A stretch of DNA of 64,000 nucleotides. It comes from Arcticimaribacter sp965277835 (GTDB lineage Bacteria; Bacteroidota; Bacteroidia; Flavobacteriales; Flavobacteriaceae). Positions within the stretch are counted from its first letter, which is position 1. Every line of letters starts with the position of its first letter. Below, piece after piece: positions 28,975-36,071 of this stretch. The DNA is taken from NCBI GenBank assembly GCA_965277835.1, contig OZ255841.1:2118106-2182105 (forward strand), written 5' to 3'. The notes beneath the pieces are model-generated. The model worked only from the letters and a program-made list of their open reading frames with translations. It was not told the DNA's origin and did not search any database. The position numbers were made by a program, and so were the translations under genes.

Positions 28975-29353
28975 GAATATTTTTTCTATTGCTGCAATTA
29001 ATTTAGGCGTTAGTATTATCTTTTTTTCTACTATTCCTTTAGCATTTCCTGAAGCCGAAAATTTTGGATTTTACATAGACATAGATAAGCTAATGCATGT
29101 TTTTGCATATTTTATTTTTTCTATAAGTGTTTTCGGATCACTTTATATTGATTGGAAAAATAAGAAAGCTATGCAGTGGACAATATCCCTTTCTTTATTG
29201 CTAGGTTTTTCTCTTGAGCTAATTCAAGGTGCCTTTTTATCTTTTCGTAGTTTTGAGGTTTATGACTTATTAGCTAATGTAACAGGAGTTATTTTATTTA
29301 CTTTATTGTTAAAAAGTGTCAAAAAAATATTGTTAAGACTTATAATTTCATAA
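28967..29353 (+). CDS. VanZ-like family membrane protein
   Basis: This 128-residue integral membrane protein has about four hydrophobic segments. It shows the VanZ-like pattern: a DKLMHVFAYFIFS segment with a membrane-embedded His, then LLLGFSLELIQGAFLSFRSFEVYDLLANVTGV. VanZ-like proteins are widespread in Bacteroidota, and their cellular role is mostly unknown beyond the teicoplanin-resistance prototype. The GTG start overlaps the gcvH stop by 8 bases, so it is translationally coupled to gcvH. The gcvH-vanZ pair directly after sprA is a recurrent arrangement in flavobacteria. Family call is good; function is unknown. Confidence 0.85.
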   Translation: MPKNIFSIAAINLGVSIIFFSTIPLAFPEAENFGFYIDIDKLMHVFAYFIFSISVFGSLYIDWKNKKAMQWTISLSLLLGFSLELIQGAFLSFRSFEVYDLLANVTGVILFTLLLKSVKKILLRLIIS

Positions 29354-29363
29354 ATTAGCTACA

Positions 29364-29371
29364 TAAATTTG
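29364..29371 (+). promoter_or_regulatory. -7 promoter box (TAAATTTG) very close to the tonB start
   Basis: TAAATTTG fits TAnnTTTG and ends only five bases before the ATG at 29377. If used, transcription would begin at or next to the start codon, giving a leaderless or nearly leaderless mRNA. Confidence 0.4.
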
Positions 29372-29376
29372 TTGTT

Positions 29377-30087
29377 ATGCAACCGAAAAAAAACCCTAAA
29401 TCCGATTTAACTAAGAACAGTAGCCTCTATTTTGTTATTGGCTTAGCCTTAGCATTGCTTATTTCATGGCGAGCTATTGAAAAGAAAACGTATGAAAAAA
29501 GTGCAATAGAACTTGGAGTTCTTGATGTAGATGCAGAAGATGAAGAAGAAATTCCAATTACAGAGTTACAAAAAATACCACCTCCGCCTCCGCCTCCGCC
29601 TCCAGCTCCAGAAGTAATTGAGATTGTTGAAGACGAGGAAGAAGTAGAAGAAACAGTAATTGAGTCTACAGAAACAGATCAAGAAGATATTGTTGAAGTT
29701 GAAGAAGTTGAGGTAGAAGATGATTTTGATGATGTAGATGTTCCTTTTGCCATAATTGAAGATGTACCTATATATCCAGGTTGCGAAAAAGTTGCTAAGG
29801 ATCAACGTAGAGCTTGTTTTCAAGAAAAAATGAATAAACACATTCGTAAAAATTTCCGTTACCCCGAAATTGCTCAAGAAATGGGTATACAAGGGAGAGT
29901 ATATGTAAATTTCGTAATCTCTAAAGATGGAAGTATTACTAATGTAAGAATGCGAGGACCAGATAAGAACTTAGAAAAAGAAGCTGCTCGTATTATTTCA
30001 AAACTTCCGAAAATGACACCTGGTAAACAAAGAGGTCGTCCAGTACGTGTACCTTTTAGTATTCCTATTACATTTAGATTACAATAA
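29377..30087 (+). CDS. Energy transducer TonB-family protein
   Basis: This 236-residue protein couples the proton-motive force to outer-membrane receptors such as the SusC-like one. It has one N-terminal transmembrane segment (about residues 19-34), an acidic region, a run of Pro (PPPPPPPPP, about 68-77), then a very acidic Glu/Asp-rich linker. The C-terminal TonB domain includes YPEIAQEMGIQGRVYVNFVI and ends PFSIPITFRLQ. The Pro run is encoded by a short CCTCCG hexanucleotide repeat. ExbB/ExbD genes are not here. A strong terminator follows at 30103-30137. Several TonB paralogues per genome are usual in this phylum, so the receptor it serves cannot be assigned. Confidence 0.9.
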   Translation: MQPKKNPKSDLTKNSSLYFVIGLALALLISWRAIEKKTYEKSAIELGVLDVDAEDEEEIPITELQKIPPPPPPPPPAPEVIEIVEDEEEVEETVIESTETDQEDIVEVEEVEVEDDFDDVDVPFAIIEDVPIYPGCEKVAKDQRRACFQEKMNKHIRKNFRYPEIAQEMGIQGRVYVNFVISKDGSITNVRMRGPDKNLEKEAARIISKLPKMTPGKQRGRPVRVPFSIPITFRLQ

Positions 30088-30102
30088 TAGAATAATGTTT
30101 TG

Positions 30103-30137
30103 AAAAAAGCCTAAAGTTTAAACTTTAGGCTTTTTTT
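30103..30137. terminator. Strong hairpin terminator after tonB
   Basis: A perfect 22-base palindrome (30109-30130, arms GCCTAAAGTTT and its complement) is preceded by six A and followed by seven T. It cleanly separates tonB from the cytochrome oxidase operon. Confidence 0.92.
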
Positions 30138-30161
30138 ATTTATTATAGGGAAATAGTGCAT

Positions 30162-30169
30162 TAACTTTG
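30162..30169 (+). promoter_or_regulatory. -7 promoter box (TAACTTTG) of the cytochrome oxidase biogenesis operon
   Basis: TAACTTTG fits TAnnTTTG and lies nine bases before the heme O synthase ATG and 25 bases after the tonB terminator. It is the natural promoter for 30179-35273 and would give a leader of only a few bases. Confidence 0.55.
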
Positions 30170-30178
30170 TAGCCAACT

Positions 30179-31096
30179 ATGGCTATGCTAGAAGAAAAAA
30201 ATCATTCAACAGCTCTTATAAAACCTACGCCTTCATTTCTTTTGGAAGATTTTAAACAATTAACAAAGTTTCGTTTAGCAATAAGTGTTGTTTTTTCCTC
30301 TTTAGCAGGGTATTTATTAGCTGCAGAATCTCCATTATTAATAGATATAATATCCTTAATTGTTGGAGGCTATTGTATGGTAGGAGCTTCAAATGCATTT
30401 AATCAAATTATAGAAAAAGATTTAGACGCGTTGATGGAACGGACTAAGAACCGACCAATTCCATCAGGTAGAATGTCTATCCGTAGTGCTTTTATTATAG
30501 CAATAATATTAACTATTCTAGGGTTATTAGTTTTATATAATATTAATATGCGCACTGCTCTTTTAGGAGGGCTTTCTCTTTTCTTATATACTTGTGTTTA
30601 CACCCCTTTAAAGGTAAAAACGCCTTTGTCTGTTTTTGTAGGTGCGTTTCCGGGGGCAATTCCATTTATGCTTGGTTGGGTGGCATATGAAAATCATTTT
30701 GGAATAGAAGCTGGAATACTTTTTATGATACAGTTTTTTTGGCAGTTCCCTCATTTTTGGGCAATTGGCTGGATGCTTCACTCGGACTATAAACGTGCGG
30801 GGTTTAAAATGTTACCTTCTGGGAAGCCTGATAAGGCAACTGCATTTCAAATTGTGTTTTATACACTTTGGATGATTATAGTTTCTATATTACCAGCAAC
30901 ATCATATACTGGAAGTTTTCATTTAAGTATTTTTGGTGCTATAATTATCGGAGGTTTTGGTTTAGTGATGTTATATTTTGCCATAGGATTAATGATAAAA
31001 AAAACACAACAAGCCGCAAAAAAACTAATGTTTTCAAGCGTAGGGTATATTACGTTAGCCCAAATTATATATGTAGTTGATAAAATGATTTCATAA
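30179..31096 (+). CDS. cyoE: Protoheme IX farnesyltransferase (heme O synthase)
   Basis: This polytopic inner-membrane UbiA-family prenyltransferase attaches a farnesyl group to heme b to make heme O, the precursor of heme A for aa3-type oxidases. It has 305 residues with about nine hydrophobic segments. The Asp-rich prenyl-diphosphate motif is NQIIEKDLDALMERTKNRP, followed by IPSGR, which is diagnostic for CyoE/CtaB. The second conserved loop (HFWAIGWMLHSDYKRAGFKMLP) is present. ctaB is an equally valid symbol. It opens the oxidase operon, and the next gene starts 2 bases after its stop. The ATG at 30179 could be replaced by the Met codon two positions later. Confidence 0.94.
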   Translation: MAMLEEKNHSTALIKPTPSFLLEDFKQLTKFRLAISVVFSSLAGYLLAAESPLLIDIISLIVGGYCMVGASNAFNQIIEKDLDALMERTKNRPIPSGRMSIRSAFIIAIILTILGLLVLYNINMRTALLGGLSLFLYTCVYTPLKVKTPLSVFVGAFPGAIPFMLGWVAYENHFGIEAGILFMIQFFWQFPHFWAIGWMLHSDYKRAGFKMLPSGKPDKATAFQIVFYTLWMIIVSILPATSYTGSFHLSIFGAIIIGGFGLVMLYFAIGLMIKKTQQAAKKLMFSSVGYITLAQIIYVVDKMIS

Positions 31097-31098
31097 GA

Positions 31099-31671
31099 AT
31101 GGAAAGAACTGTACAGCAGAAAAGAATTCGAGCAAAAAAAATGATGCTTTGGTTTGCAATGATTAGCATGACTATGTCTTTTGCAGGTTTAACAAGTGCA
31201 TATGTTGTTAGTAACACAAGAGAAGATTGGTTAGCCTCATTTGAATTGCCAACAGTGTTTTCATATAGTACTTTGCTAATTATTCTAAGTAGTATTACGT
31301 TTTATTTAGGTAGAAAAGCTATAAATAGTAGTAATGCATTAATGCAAAGAACATGGTTATGGGTAACTTTTTTATTGTCTTTATTGTTCATATATTTTCA
31401 GTTTAAGGGATTTTCGCAAATAATATTACTGGGGTATTATTTCACAGGTGCAGAAAGCACTATAACGACTTCGTTTTTATATGTATTGGTTTTACTTCAC
31501 TTAGCCCATGTTTTTGGAGGCATAATTGCTTTACTTGTAGTGTTATTCCGTTCATATAAAAACGCATATACTGCAACCAAGAAGCTTGGCTATGAGCTAG
31601 CAGAACTGTTTTGGCATTTTCTTGGTTTCTTGTGGATTTATTTATATATTTTCATCACAGTTTATACTTAA
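31099..31671 (+). CDS. Heme-copper oxidase subunit III (short form)
   Basis: This 190-residue membrane protein has about five hydrophobic segments and the subunit III fold. Features include MMLWFAMISMTMSFAGLTSAYVVS in the first segment, the HLAHVFGGIIALLVVLF segment, and ELAELFWHFLGFLWIYLYIFI at the end. The His/Glu residues in these last helices are characteristic of CoxC/CyoC. It lies 2 bases after heme O synthase and before a second, longer subunit III gene. The paired short and long subunit III genes are common in Bacteroidota caa3-type oxidase operons. Catalytic subunits I and II must be encoded elsewhere. Confidence 0.9.
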   Translation: MERTVQQKRIRAKKMMLWFAMISMTMSFAGLTSAYVVSNTREDWLASFELPTVFSYSTLLIILSSITFYLGRKAINSSNALMQRTWLWVTFLLSLLFIYFQFKGFSQIILLGYYFTGAESTITTSFLYVLVLLHLAHVFGGIIALLVVLFRSYKNAYTATKKLGYELAELFWHFLGFLWIYLYIFITVYT

Positions 31672-31680
31672 AAAAAATGT

Positions 31681-31688
31681 TATTTTTG
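31681..31688 (+). promoter_or_regulatory. Possible internal promoter box (TATTTTTG)
   Basis: TATTTTTG fits TAnnTTTG in the 44-base gap before the long subunit III gene and ends 27 bases before its ATG. Short inverted arms GTTAT/ATAAC surround it. It may give extra expression of the second half of the operon. Confidence 0.35.
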
Positions 31689-31715
31689 TAATAACCAAAA
31701 AAATTAATATTCTCT

Positions 31716-32696
31716 ATGGAAACTACAGTTGATAATGTAATAGAAAAAGATAACGTTTGGGGAGGTGGAAATAAGCCTCTAAATGCGAGTTATGGTAAAA
31801 TGATGATGTGGTTTTTCATCGTTTCGGATGCTTTGTCATTTACAGGTTTTTTGGCTTCATATGGTTTTTCTAGATTTAAGAACATTGATTCTTGGCCTAT
31901 TGCAGATGAAGTATTTACGCATTTTCCATTTTTACACGGAGTAGATGCTCCTATGTATTACGTGGCTTTAATGACTTTTATATTAATATTCTCTTCAGTT
32001 ACAATGGTTCTTGCTGTTGATGCTGGACACCATATGAATAAAGCGAAAGTTACATTTTATATGCTTTTGACTATCATTGGAGGAGCAATTTTTGTTGGAT
32101 CTCAAGCGTGGGAGTGGAAAAATTTTATAAAAGGAGAATACGGAGCATTAGAAACTAGAGGCGGGCAAATTCTTCAATTTGTAGATTCTGACACAAATAA
32201 AAGAGTGGCATTAGAAAATTTTGCACTAACAATAGAAAGCCCTAGAGAAACTCATGAAAAAAGTAATGGACTTTGGTTCTCAAGCGAAACTACATTACCA
32301 AGCTATAGTGTTGAAGAGGTTGTTCTAGGTTTTAAAGCAAAACCAAATTTGGTTATAAAAAGTGAAAAGATTGATGAACATGGACATAAAATTATTTTAT
32401 CGAGAGAAGAATCGTTAACAAAAATAGGCGATGCCGTTTCTGTTGTAGAAGGTGCTAATCTTGTTCATAATGAATATGGAAATCGTCTTTTTGCAGATTT
32501 TTTCTTTTTCATTACAGGGTTCCATGGGTTTCACGTATTTTCGGGAGTAGTAATAAATATAATTATTTTCTTCAATGTTATTTTAGGTACCTACGAAAGA
32601 AGAGGACACTATGAAATGGTCGAAAAGGTAGGGTTATATTGGCACTTTGTAGATTTAGTTTGGGTATTTGTATTTACGTTCTTCTATCTTGTTTAA
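31716..32696 (+). CDS. Heme-copper oxidase subunit III (long form with soluble insertion)
   Basis: This 326-residue subunit III homologue has N-terminal segments that include KMMMWFFIVSDALSFTGFLASYG. The end, FFFFITGFHGFHVFSGVVINII...GLYWHFVDLVWVFVFTFFYLV, carries the conserved His and Trp residues of the last helices. Between about residues 140 and 248 is a hydrophilic insertion of ~105 residues with no membrane segment, where classical subunit III has a short loop. The insertion is presumably periplasmic or cytoplasmic and could contact other subunits. It belongs to the same oxidase as the neighbouring subunits III and IV. Confidence 0.9.
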   Translation: METTVDNVIEKDNVWGGGNKPLNASYGKMMMWFFIVSDALSFTGFLASYGFSRFKNIDSWPIADEVFTHFPFLHGVDAPMYYVALMTFILIFSSVTMVLAVDAGHHMNKAKVTFYMLLTIIGGAIFVGSQAWEWKNFIKGEYGALETRGGQILQFVDSDTNKRVALENFALTIESPRETHEKSNGLWFSSETTLPSYSVEEVVLGFKAKPNLVIKSEKIDEHGHKIILSREESLTKIGDAVSVVEGANLVHNEYGNRLFADFFFFITGFHGFHVFSGVVINIIIFFNVILGTYERRGHYEMVEKVGLYWHFVDLVWVFVFTFFYLV

Positions 32697-32716
32697 TAAA
32701 TTATAAAATATAAATT

Positions 32717-33100
32717 ATGGCACACGAAACACACAATTTAGCCATTTTCAGGGGGTTATTGAAATTCAAATCGAATGTTCAAAAGATTTGGGGTGTACTT
32801 ATTTTCTTATCTATAGTTACGACTGTAGAAGTGGTTTTAGGTATTTTAAAACCAGAAGTACTTATGGAAAGCATATTGAGAATGAAAATTATCAATTGGA
32901 TATTTATAATCTTAACTATAGTAAAAGCATATTATATCGCGTGGGACTTTATGCATATCCGAGATGAAAAGAAGGGTTTAAAAAATTCAATTGTTTTACC
33001 TTTAGTCTTGTTTATCCCATATCTAATGTTTATTCTTATACTAGAAGCAGATTATATTTATGAGGTAATGCGAACAGGCTTTGTAGCTTGGAATTTTTAA
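32717..33100 (+). CDS. Cytochrome c oxidase subunit IV (prokaryotic type)
   Basis: This 127-residue small membrane subunit has three hydrophobic segments: VLIFLSIVTTVEVVLGIL, WIFIILTIVKAYYIAWDFM and LVLFIPYLMFILILEADYIY. The central KAYYIAWDFMHIRDEKKGL stretch is typical of bacterial subunit IV/CyoD-like proteins, which help assemble or stabilise the oxidase. It begins 20 bases after the long subunit III gene and is followed 10 bases later by the SCO-like protein. Confidence 0.87.
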   Translation: MAHETHNLAIFRGLLKFKSNVQKIWGVLIFLSIVTTVEVVLGILKPEVLMESILRMKIINWIFIILTIVKAYYIAWDFMHIRDEKKGLKNSIVLPLVLFIPYLMFILILEADYIYEVMRTGFVAWNF

Positions 33101-33110
33101 ATAAAAACAA

Positions 33111-33776
33111 ATGAAAAGTGCTATGCTAAAAAAGTATTTAGTGCTAGGTATACTTTTCGTTTTTCCAATAGTTATATACTTATTTTTCGCGTCAGGAGTT
33201 AACAATTTCGCAAAACTACCTGTTCTTACAGAAGAAGTTAAAGAAATAAATAATTGGACAACACTTCGCAATAACTCTATTGAGTTAACCAATAGAATAA
33301 CAATTTTAGGTTTTTGGGGGAGTGATATTGAGTTAAAAAAAGCAGATGCATTTAATTTAAACCAAAAAATTTATAAACGATTTTATGAATTTGAAGACCT
33401 TCAATTTGTTATTGCAGTTGAAAACGGTTACGAAGAGGAGGTTAAATTTCTTTTAAAAGAACTAAAAGAAGGTGTTGGCATTGATACTGTTAAATGGAAT
33501 TTTATTTTCGGTACACCTTCTGAGATTCAATCGTTATTTCAAAGTTTGAAGTCAGATGTTGCTTTGTCAGATAAGCAAAGTACTTCTACTGTTTTTATTA
33601 TAGATAGGGCAAGAAAACTACGAGGAAGAGATGATGACGAAGATGTTGGGACTTTATTTGGTTATAACGCATCGTCTGTCGCAGAGCTGAATAACAAAAT
33701 GGTAGATGACGTAAAAGTCATTTTGGCAGAGTACCGACTGGCACTTAAAAAGAATAACTCCAATAGGGTTAAGTAA
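33111..33776 (+). CDS. Membrane-anchored thioredoxin-fold protein resembling SCO but without the copper cysteines
   Basis: This 221-residue protein has one N-terminal membrane anchor (about residues 8-27). The segment RITILGFWGSDIELKKADAF sits where SCO/thioredoxin-fold proteins have the strand leading into the CxxxC loop, and the later FIIDRARKLRGR matches the cis-Pro/"fall-back" strand region of such folds. I see no Cys in the protein, so copper binding or disulfide chemistry like SCO1 is excluded. It lies between subunit IV and a genuine SCO gene. A degenerate SCO-like assembly factor is my inference. The start could also be the internal Met five codons later. Confidence 0.6.
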   Translation: MKSAMLKKYLVLGILFVFPIVIYLFFASGVNNFAKLPVLTEEVKEINNWTTLRNNSIELTNRITILGFWGSDIELKKADAFNLNQKIYKRFYEFEDLQFVIAVENGYEEEVKFLLKELKEGVGIDTVKWNFIFGTPSEIQSLFQSLKSDVALSDKQSTSTVFIIDRARKLRGRDDDEDVGTLFGYNASSVAELNNKMVDDVKVILAEYRLALKKNNSNRVK

Positions 33777-33809
33777 TTCTACATTAGTTAAAGTATAATA
33801 GGTGTTTTT

Positions 33810-34514
33810 ATGAAAAAAGGATATTATTTTGGGTTAATTAGTGTAATTATAATTTTTGGAATTATAGTTATTCCTAAGATAATTAATCAGCTATCGAGCG
33901 GATCGACAGTAGATAGTAATCGTTCAATAAAACCTGGTTTTAAATCTTTGAGTTATATAAAGATTAATGGTAGTTCAAGAAAAGTTCCTGAGTTTATTTT
34001 TCTAAATCAAGACAGTTTATATATCTCTAACGAAGATTATTTAGGCAAAGTTTATGTAGTAGAGTTTTTTTTTACGCGTTGTCCTTCAATTTGCCCAATT
34101 ATGAATAAGAACATGAAAACCTTGTACGATGCTTTCGAAACTAATGATAATTTCGGAATAGCTTCTTTTACTATTGACCCCGATCATGACACGCCTTCAG
34201 TTTTAAAACAATATGCAGAAGGCTATGTTGAAGGATCAAATTCGTGGAATTTTTTGACAGGGCAAAAATCTGATATATATAAATTGGCAAATCAAGGGTT
34301 TAATATTTTTGCTGAAATTAACCCTGCAGTAGCAGGAGGATTTGAGCATCAGGGTTATTTTGCATTGATAGACAAGAAAGGATATATTAGGTCTAGGCAA
34401 GACGCATATGGAAACCCATTGATATATTATTATGGACTAGATCAAGAAGATGTGGAAGAGCAAGGTGTAGAAATGCTTCTTACAGATATAGAACTATTAC
34501 TTAATGAAAATTAA
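33810..34514 (+). CDS. SCO1/SenC-family copper chaperone for cytochrome oxidase
   Basis: SCO proteins deliver copper to the CuA site of oxidase subunit II. The protein has 234 residues, one N-terminal membrane anchor (about 5-26) and a thioredoxin-like domain. The copper-binding CxxxC is Cys91-PSI-Cys95 in FFFTRCPSICPIM, and a conserved His occurs in the GGFEHQGYFALID segment. TIDPDHDTPSVLKQYAE is also typical. It lies in the oxidase operon immediately before DUF420, whose start overlaps its stop by 11 bases. Confidence in family and role is high. Confidence 0.93.
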   Translation: MKKGYYFGLISVIIIFGIIVIPKIINQLSSGSTVDSNRSIKPGFKSLSYIKINGSSRKVPEFIFLNQDSLYISNEDYLGKVYVVEFFFTRCPSICPIMNKNMKTLYDAFETNDNFGIASFTIDPDHDTPSVLKQYAEGYVEGSNSWNFLTGQKSDIYKLANQGFNIFAEINPAVAGGFEHQGYFALIDKKGYIRSRQDAYGNPLIYYYGLDQEDVEEQGVEMLLTDIELLLNEN

Positions 34515-35046
34515 TTGTATGAATAAAAACAAACCTTCTCTTAAATATAAGAAATGGATTATAATAATATCAATAGTTATACCTTTAGTTGTAGCCTTAT
34601 TATTTCGGGTCCGCTTAGATAATATTCAAGAATTATATTTTTTACCGCCAATTTATGCCGCAATAAACGGATATACTGCAATAATCCTTATGATTGCTTT
34701 TTGGGCAATTAAAAATAAAAGAATATCGCTTCACAAACAATTGATGAAAGTAGCAATAGGGCTTTCTCTTGCGTTTCTGGTAATGTATGTGGCGTATCAT
34801 TTAACATCAGAGCCTACACGTTTTGGGGGCGAAGGATTAATAAAATCTGTTTATTATTTTATTTTAATCTCGCATATTTTACTTTCGATTGCAGTTGTTC
34901 CTTTAGTATTAATTTCTTTTGTACGGGGTATTTCAGAACAGTTTAAGCAGCATCGAAAAATTGCACGAGTTACACTACCCATTTGGTTATATGTTACAAT
35001 TACAGGAGTGATTGTTTATTTTATGATTATGCCATATTATTCATAA
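34504..35046 (+). CDS. DUF420 family membrane protein
   Basis: This 180-residue protein has five hydrophobic segments. The histidine pattern matches DUF420, a family linked by context to cytochrome oxidase assembly and related to CtaM of Gram-positive bacteria: SLHKQLMKVAIGLS, YVAYHLTSEPTRFGG, YFILISHILLSIAVVPLVL and EQFKQHRKIARVTLPIWLYVTITGVIVYFM. Membrane-embedded His residues may interact with heme or copper. The ATG at 34504 overlaps the SCO stop; a second ATG at 34519 would avoid the overlap. Start choice is uncertain, identity is good. Confidence 0.88.
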   Translation: MKINCMNKNKPSLKYKKWIIIISIVIPLVVALLFRVRLDNIQELYFLPPIYAAINGYTAIILMIAFWAIKNKRISLHKQLMKVAIGLSLAFLVMYVAYHLTSEPTRFGGEGLIKSVYYFILISHILLSIAVVPLVLISFVRGISEQFKQHRKIARVTLPIWLYVTITGVIVYFMIMPYYS

Positions 35047-35060
35047 ATCAAACGTTTTAT

Positions 35061-35273
35061 ATGACAAGAATTTTGTATCTTTTTTTTATTCTATTTTTGA
35101 TAAGCCCTTTTGATTTAGAGGCACAATGCTCTATGTGTAGAGCTGTATTGGAGTCAGAAGAAGGGCAACAAACAGCTAAAGGAATTAACAACGGAATTGT
35201 TTATTTAATGGCTATACCATATATTTTAGTAGGCGTTGTAAGCTATGCTATTTTTAGGATATTAAAAAAATAA
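35061..35273 (+). CDS. Small exported CxxC membrane protein at the end of the oxidase operon
   Basis: This protein has 70 residues from the ATG at 35061. An in-frame upstream ATG at 34983 would lie inside the DUF420 gene and is unlikely. A signal peptide (MTRILYLFFILFLISPFDLEAQ) is followed immediately by CSMCRAVLESEEG, and a second hydrophobic helix (about 46-64) ends in RILKK. A pair of Cys at the mature N-terminus, beside SCO and oxidase genes, suggests metal binding or thiol exchange on the periplasmic side. I do not know a named function for it. Confidence 0.7.
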   Translation: MTRILYLFFILFLISPFDLEAQCSMCRAVLESEEGQQTAKGINNGIVYLMAIPYILVGVVSYAIFRILKK

Positions 35274-35280
35274 AATTTTC

Positions 35281-35300
35281 GTGTAACAAATGTGTAACAA
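35281..35300. promoter_or_regulatory. Eleven-base-spaced direct repeat upstream of the efflux operon
   Basis: GTGTAACAA occurs twice, at 35284-minus-3 (35281-35289) and 35292-35300, exactly 11 bases apart. Direct repeats with 11-base pitch are the usual site shape for OmpR/PhoB-type response regulators. It lies about 70 bases before the ABC ATPase ATG. No regulator gene is adjacent, so the assignment is from shape only. Confidence 0.35.
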
Positions 35301-35369
35301 TTATTGTGTTTAATCGTCTTATTGATATATCAGTGAAAATTTTGTTAAAAAGTATATTTATTTAATCGT

Positions 35370-36071
35370 ATGATAAAAATTGAAAACCTTCATAAATCTT
35401 ATAAAATGGGTAGCTCCTCGCTTCATGTCCTAAAAGGGATAGATTTTAATGTGGAGCAAGGCGAGTTAGTTGCCATTATGGGATCTTCGGGTTCTGGAAA
35501 ATCTACACTCCTCAATATTCTTGGAATGTTAGACCTTCTTGATGAGGGTTCATATACCTTGGATAATGTTCTAATTAAAGATTTAGATGAAACCAAAGCA
35601 GCAAAATATCGAAACAAGTTTTTGGGTTTTGTTTTCCAATCATTTAATCTTATAAATTACAAAACGGCGGCAGAGAATGTTTCTTTACCGTTATATTATC
35701 AAGGTGTAAACCGAAAAGAGAGACAGGATTTAGCAATGGAATATTTAGATAGAGTTGGGTTAGCTGATTGGGCTACACATTTGCCAAGCGAGTTATCGGG
35801 AGGACAAAAACAGCGTGTAGCAATTGCTAGAGCTATGGCATCTCGACCTAAGGTATTGTTAGCAGATGAGCCTACAGGTGCTTTAGACACTACTACTTCA
35901 TATGAGGTAATGGATTTAATTCAAAAAATAAATGAAGAAGGAAACACTATTCTGATAGTAACACACGAACCTGATATAGCAAATATGTGTAAAAGAGTTG
36001 TGAAACTAAAAGATGGAGTTATTGTAGAAGATAAAAAAGTAAAACAAGTTTTAGCTGCTGAGTATGTTTAA
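35370..36071 (+). CDS. ABC transporter ATP-binding protein (MacB/LolD type)
   Basis: This 233-residue ATPase powers the two permeases downstream. The Walker A motif is GSSGSGKST (residues 38-46), the signature is LSGGQ (142-146), Walker B is VLLADEPTGALD (from 162), and the H-loop is in VTHEPD. The LSGGQKQRVAIARAMASRP and DEPTGALD wording is typical of the MacB/LolD/FtsE group. Its last 8 bases overlap the first permease. TATATTTA at 35353-35360 is one base off the -7 consensus and may be the promoter. Confidence 0.94.
   Translation: MIKIENLHKSYKMGSSSLHVLKGIDFNVEQGELVAIMGSSGSGKSTLLNILGMLDLLDEGSYTLDNVLIKDLDETKAAKYRNKFLGFVFQSFNLINYKTAAENVSLPLYYQGVNRKERQDLAMEYLDRVGLADWATHLPSELSGGQKQRVAIARAMASRPKVLLADEPTGALDTTTSYEVMDLIQKINEEGNTILIVTHEPDIANMCKRVVKLKDGVIVEDKKVKQVLAAEYV

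Noticed and set aside
29566..29892. Open frame antisense to tonB
   Set aside because: It is the shadow of the Pro and Glu/Asp-rich linker on the other strand; TonB is complete and well recognised.
34983..35060. Longer N-terminus for the small CSMC protein
   Set aside because: The extra 26 residues overlap DUF420 coding sequence and destroy the signal peptide that starts at the ATG at 35061.
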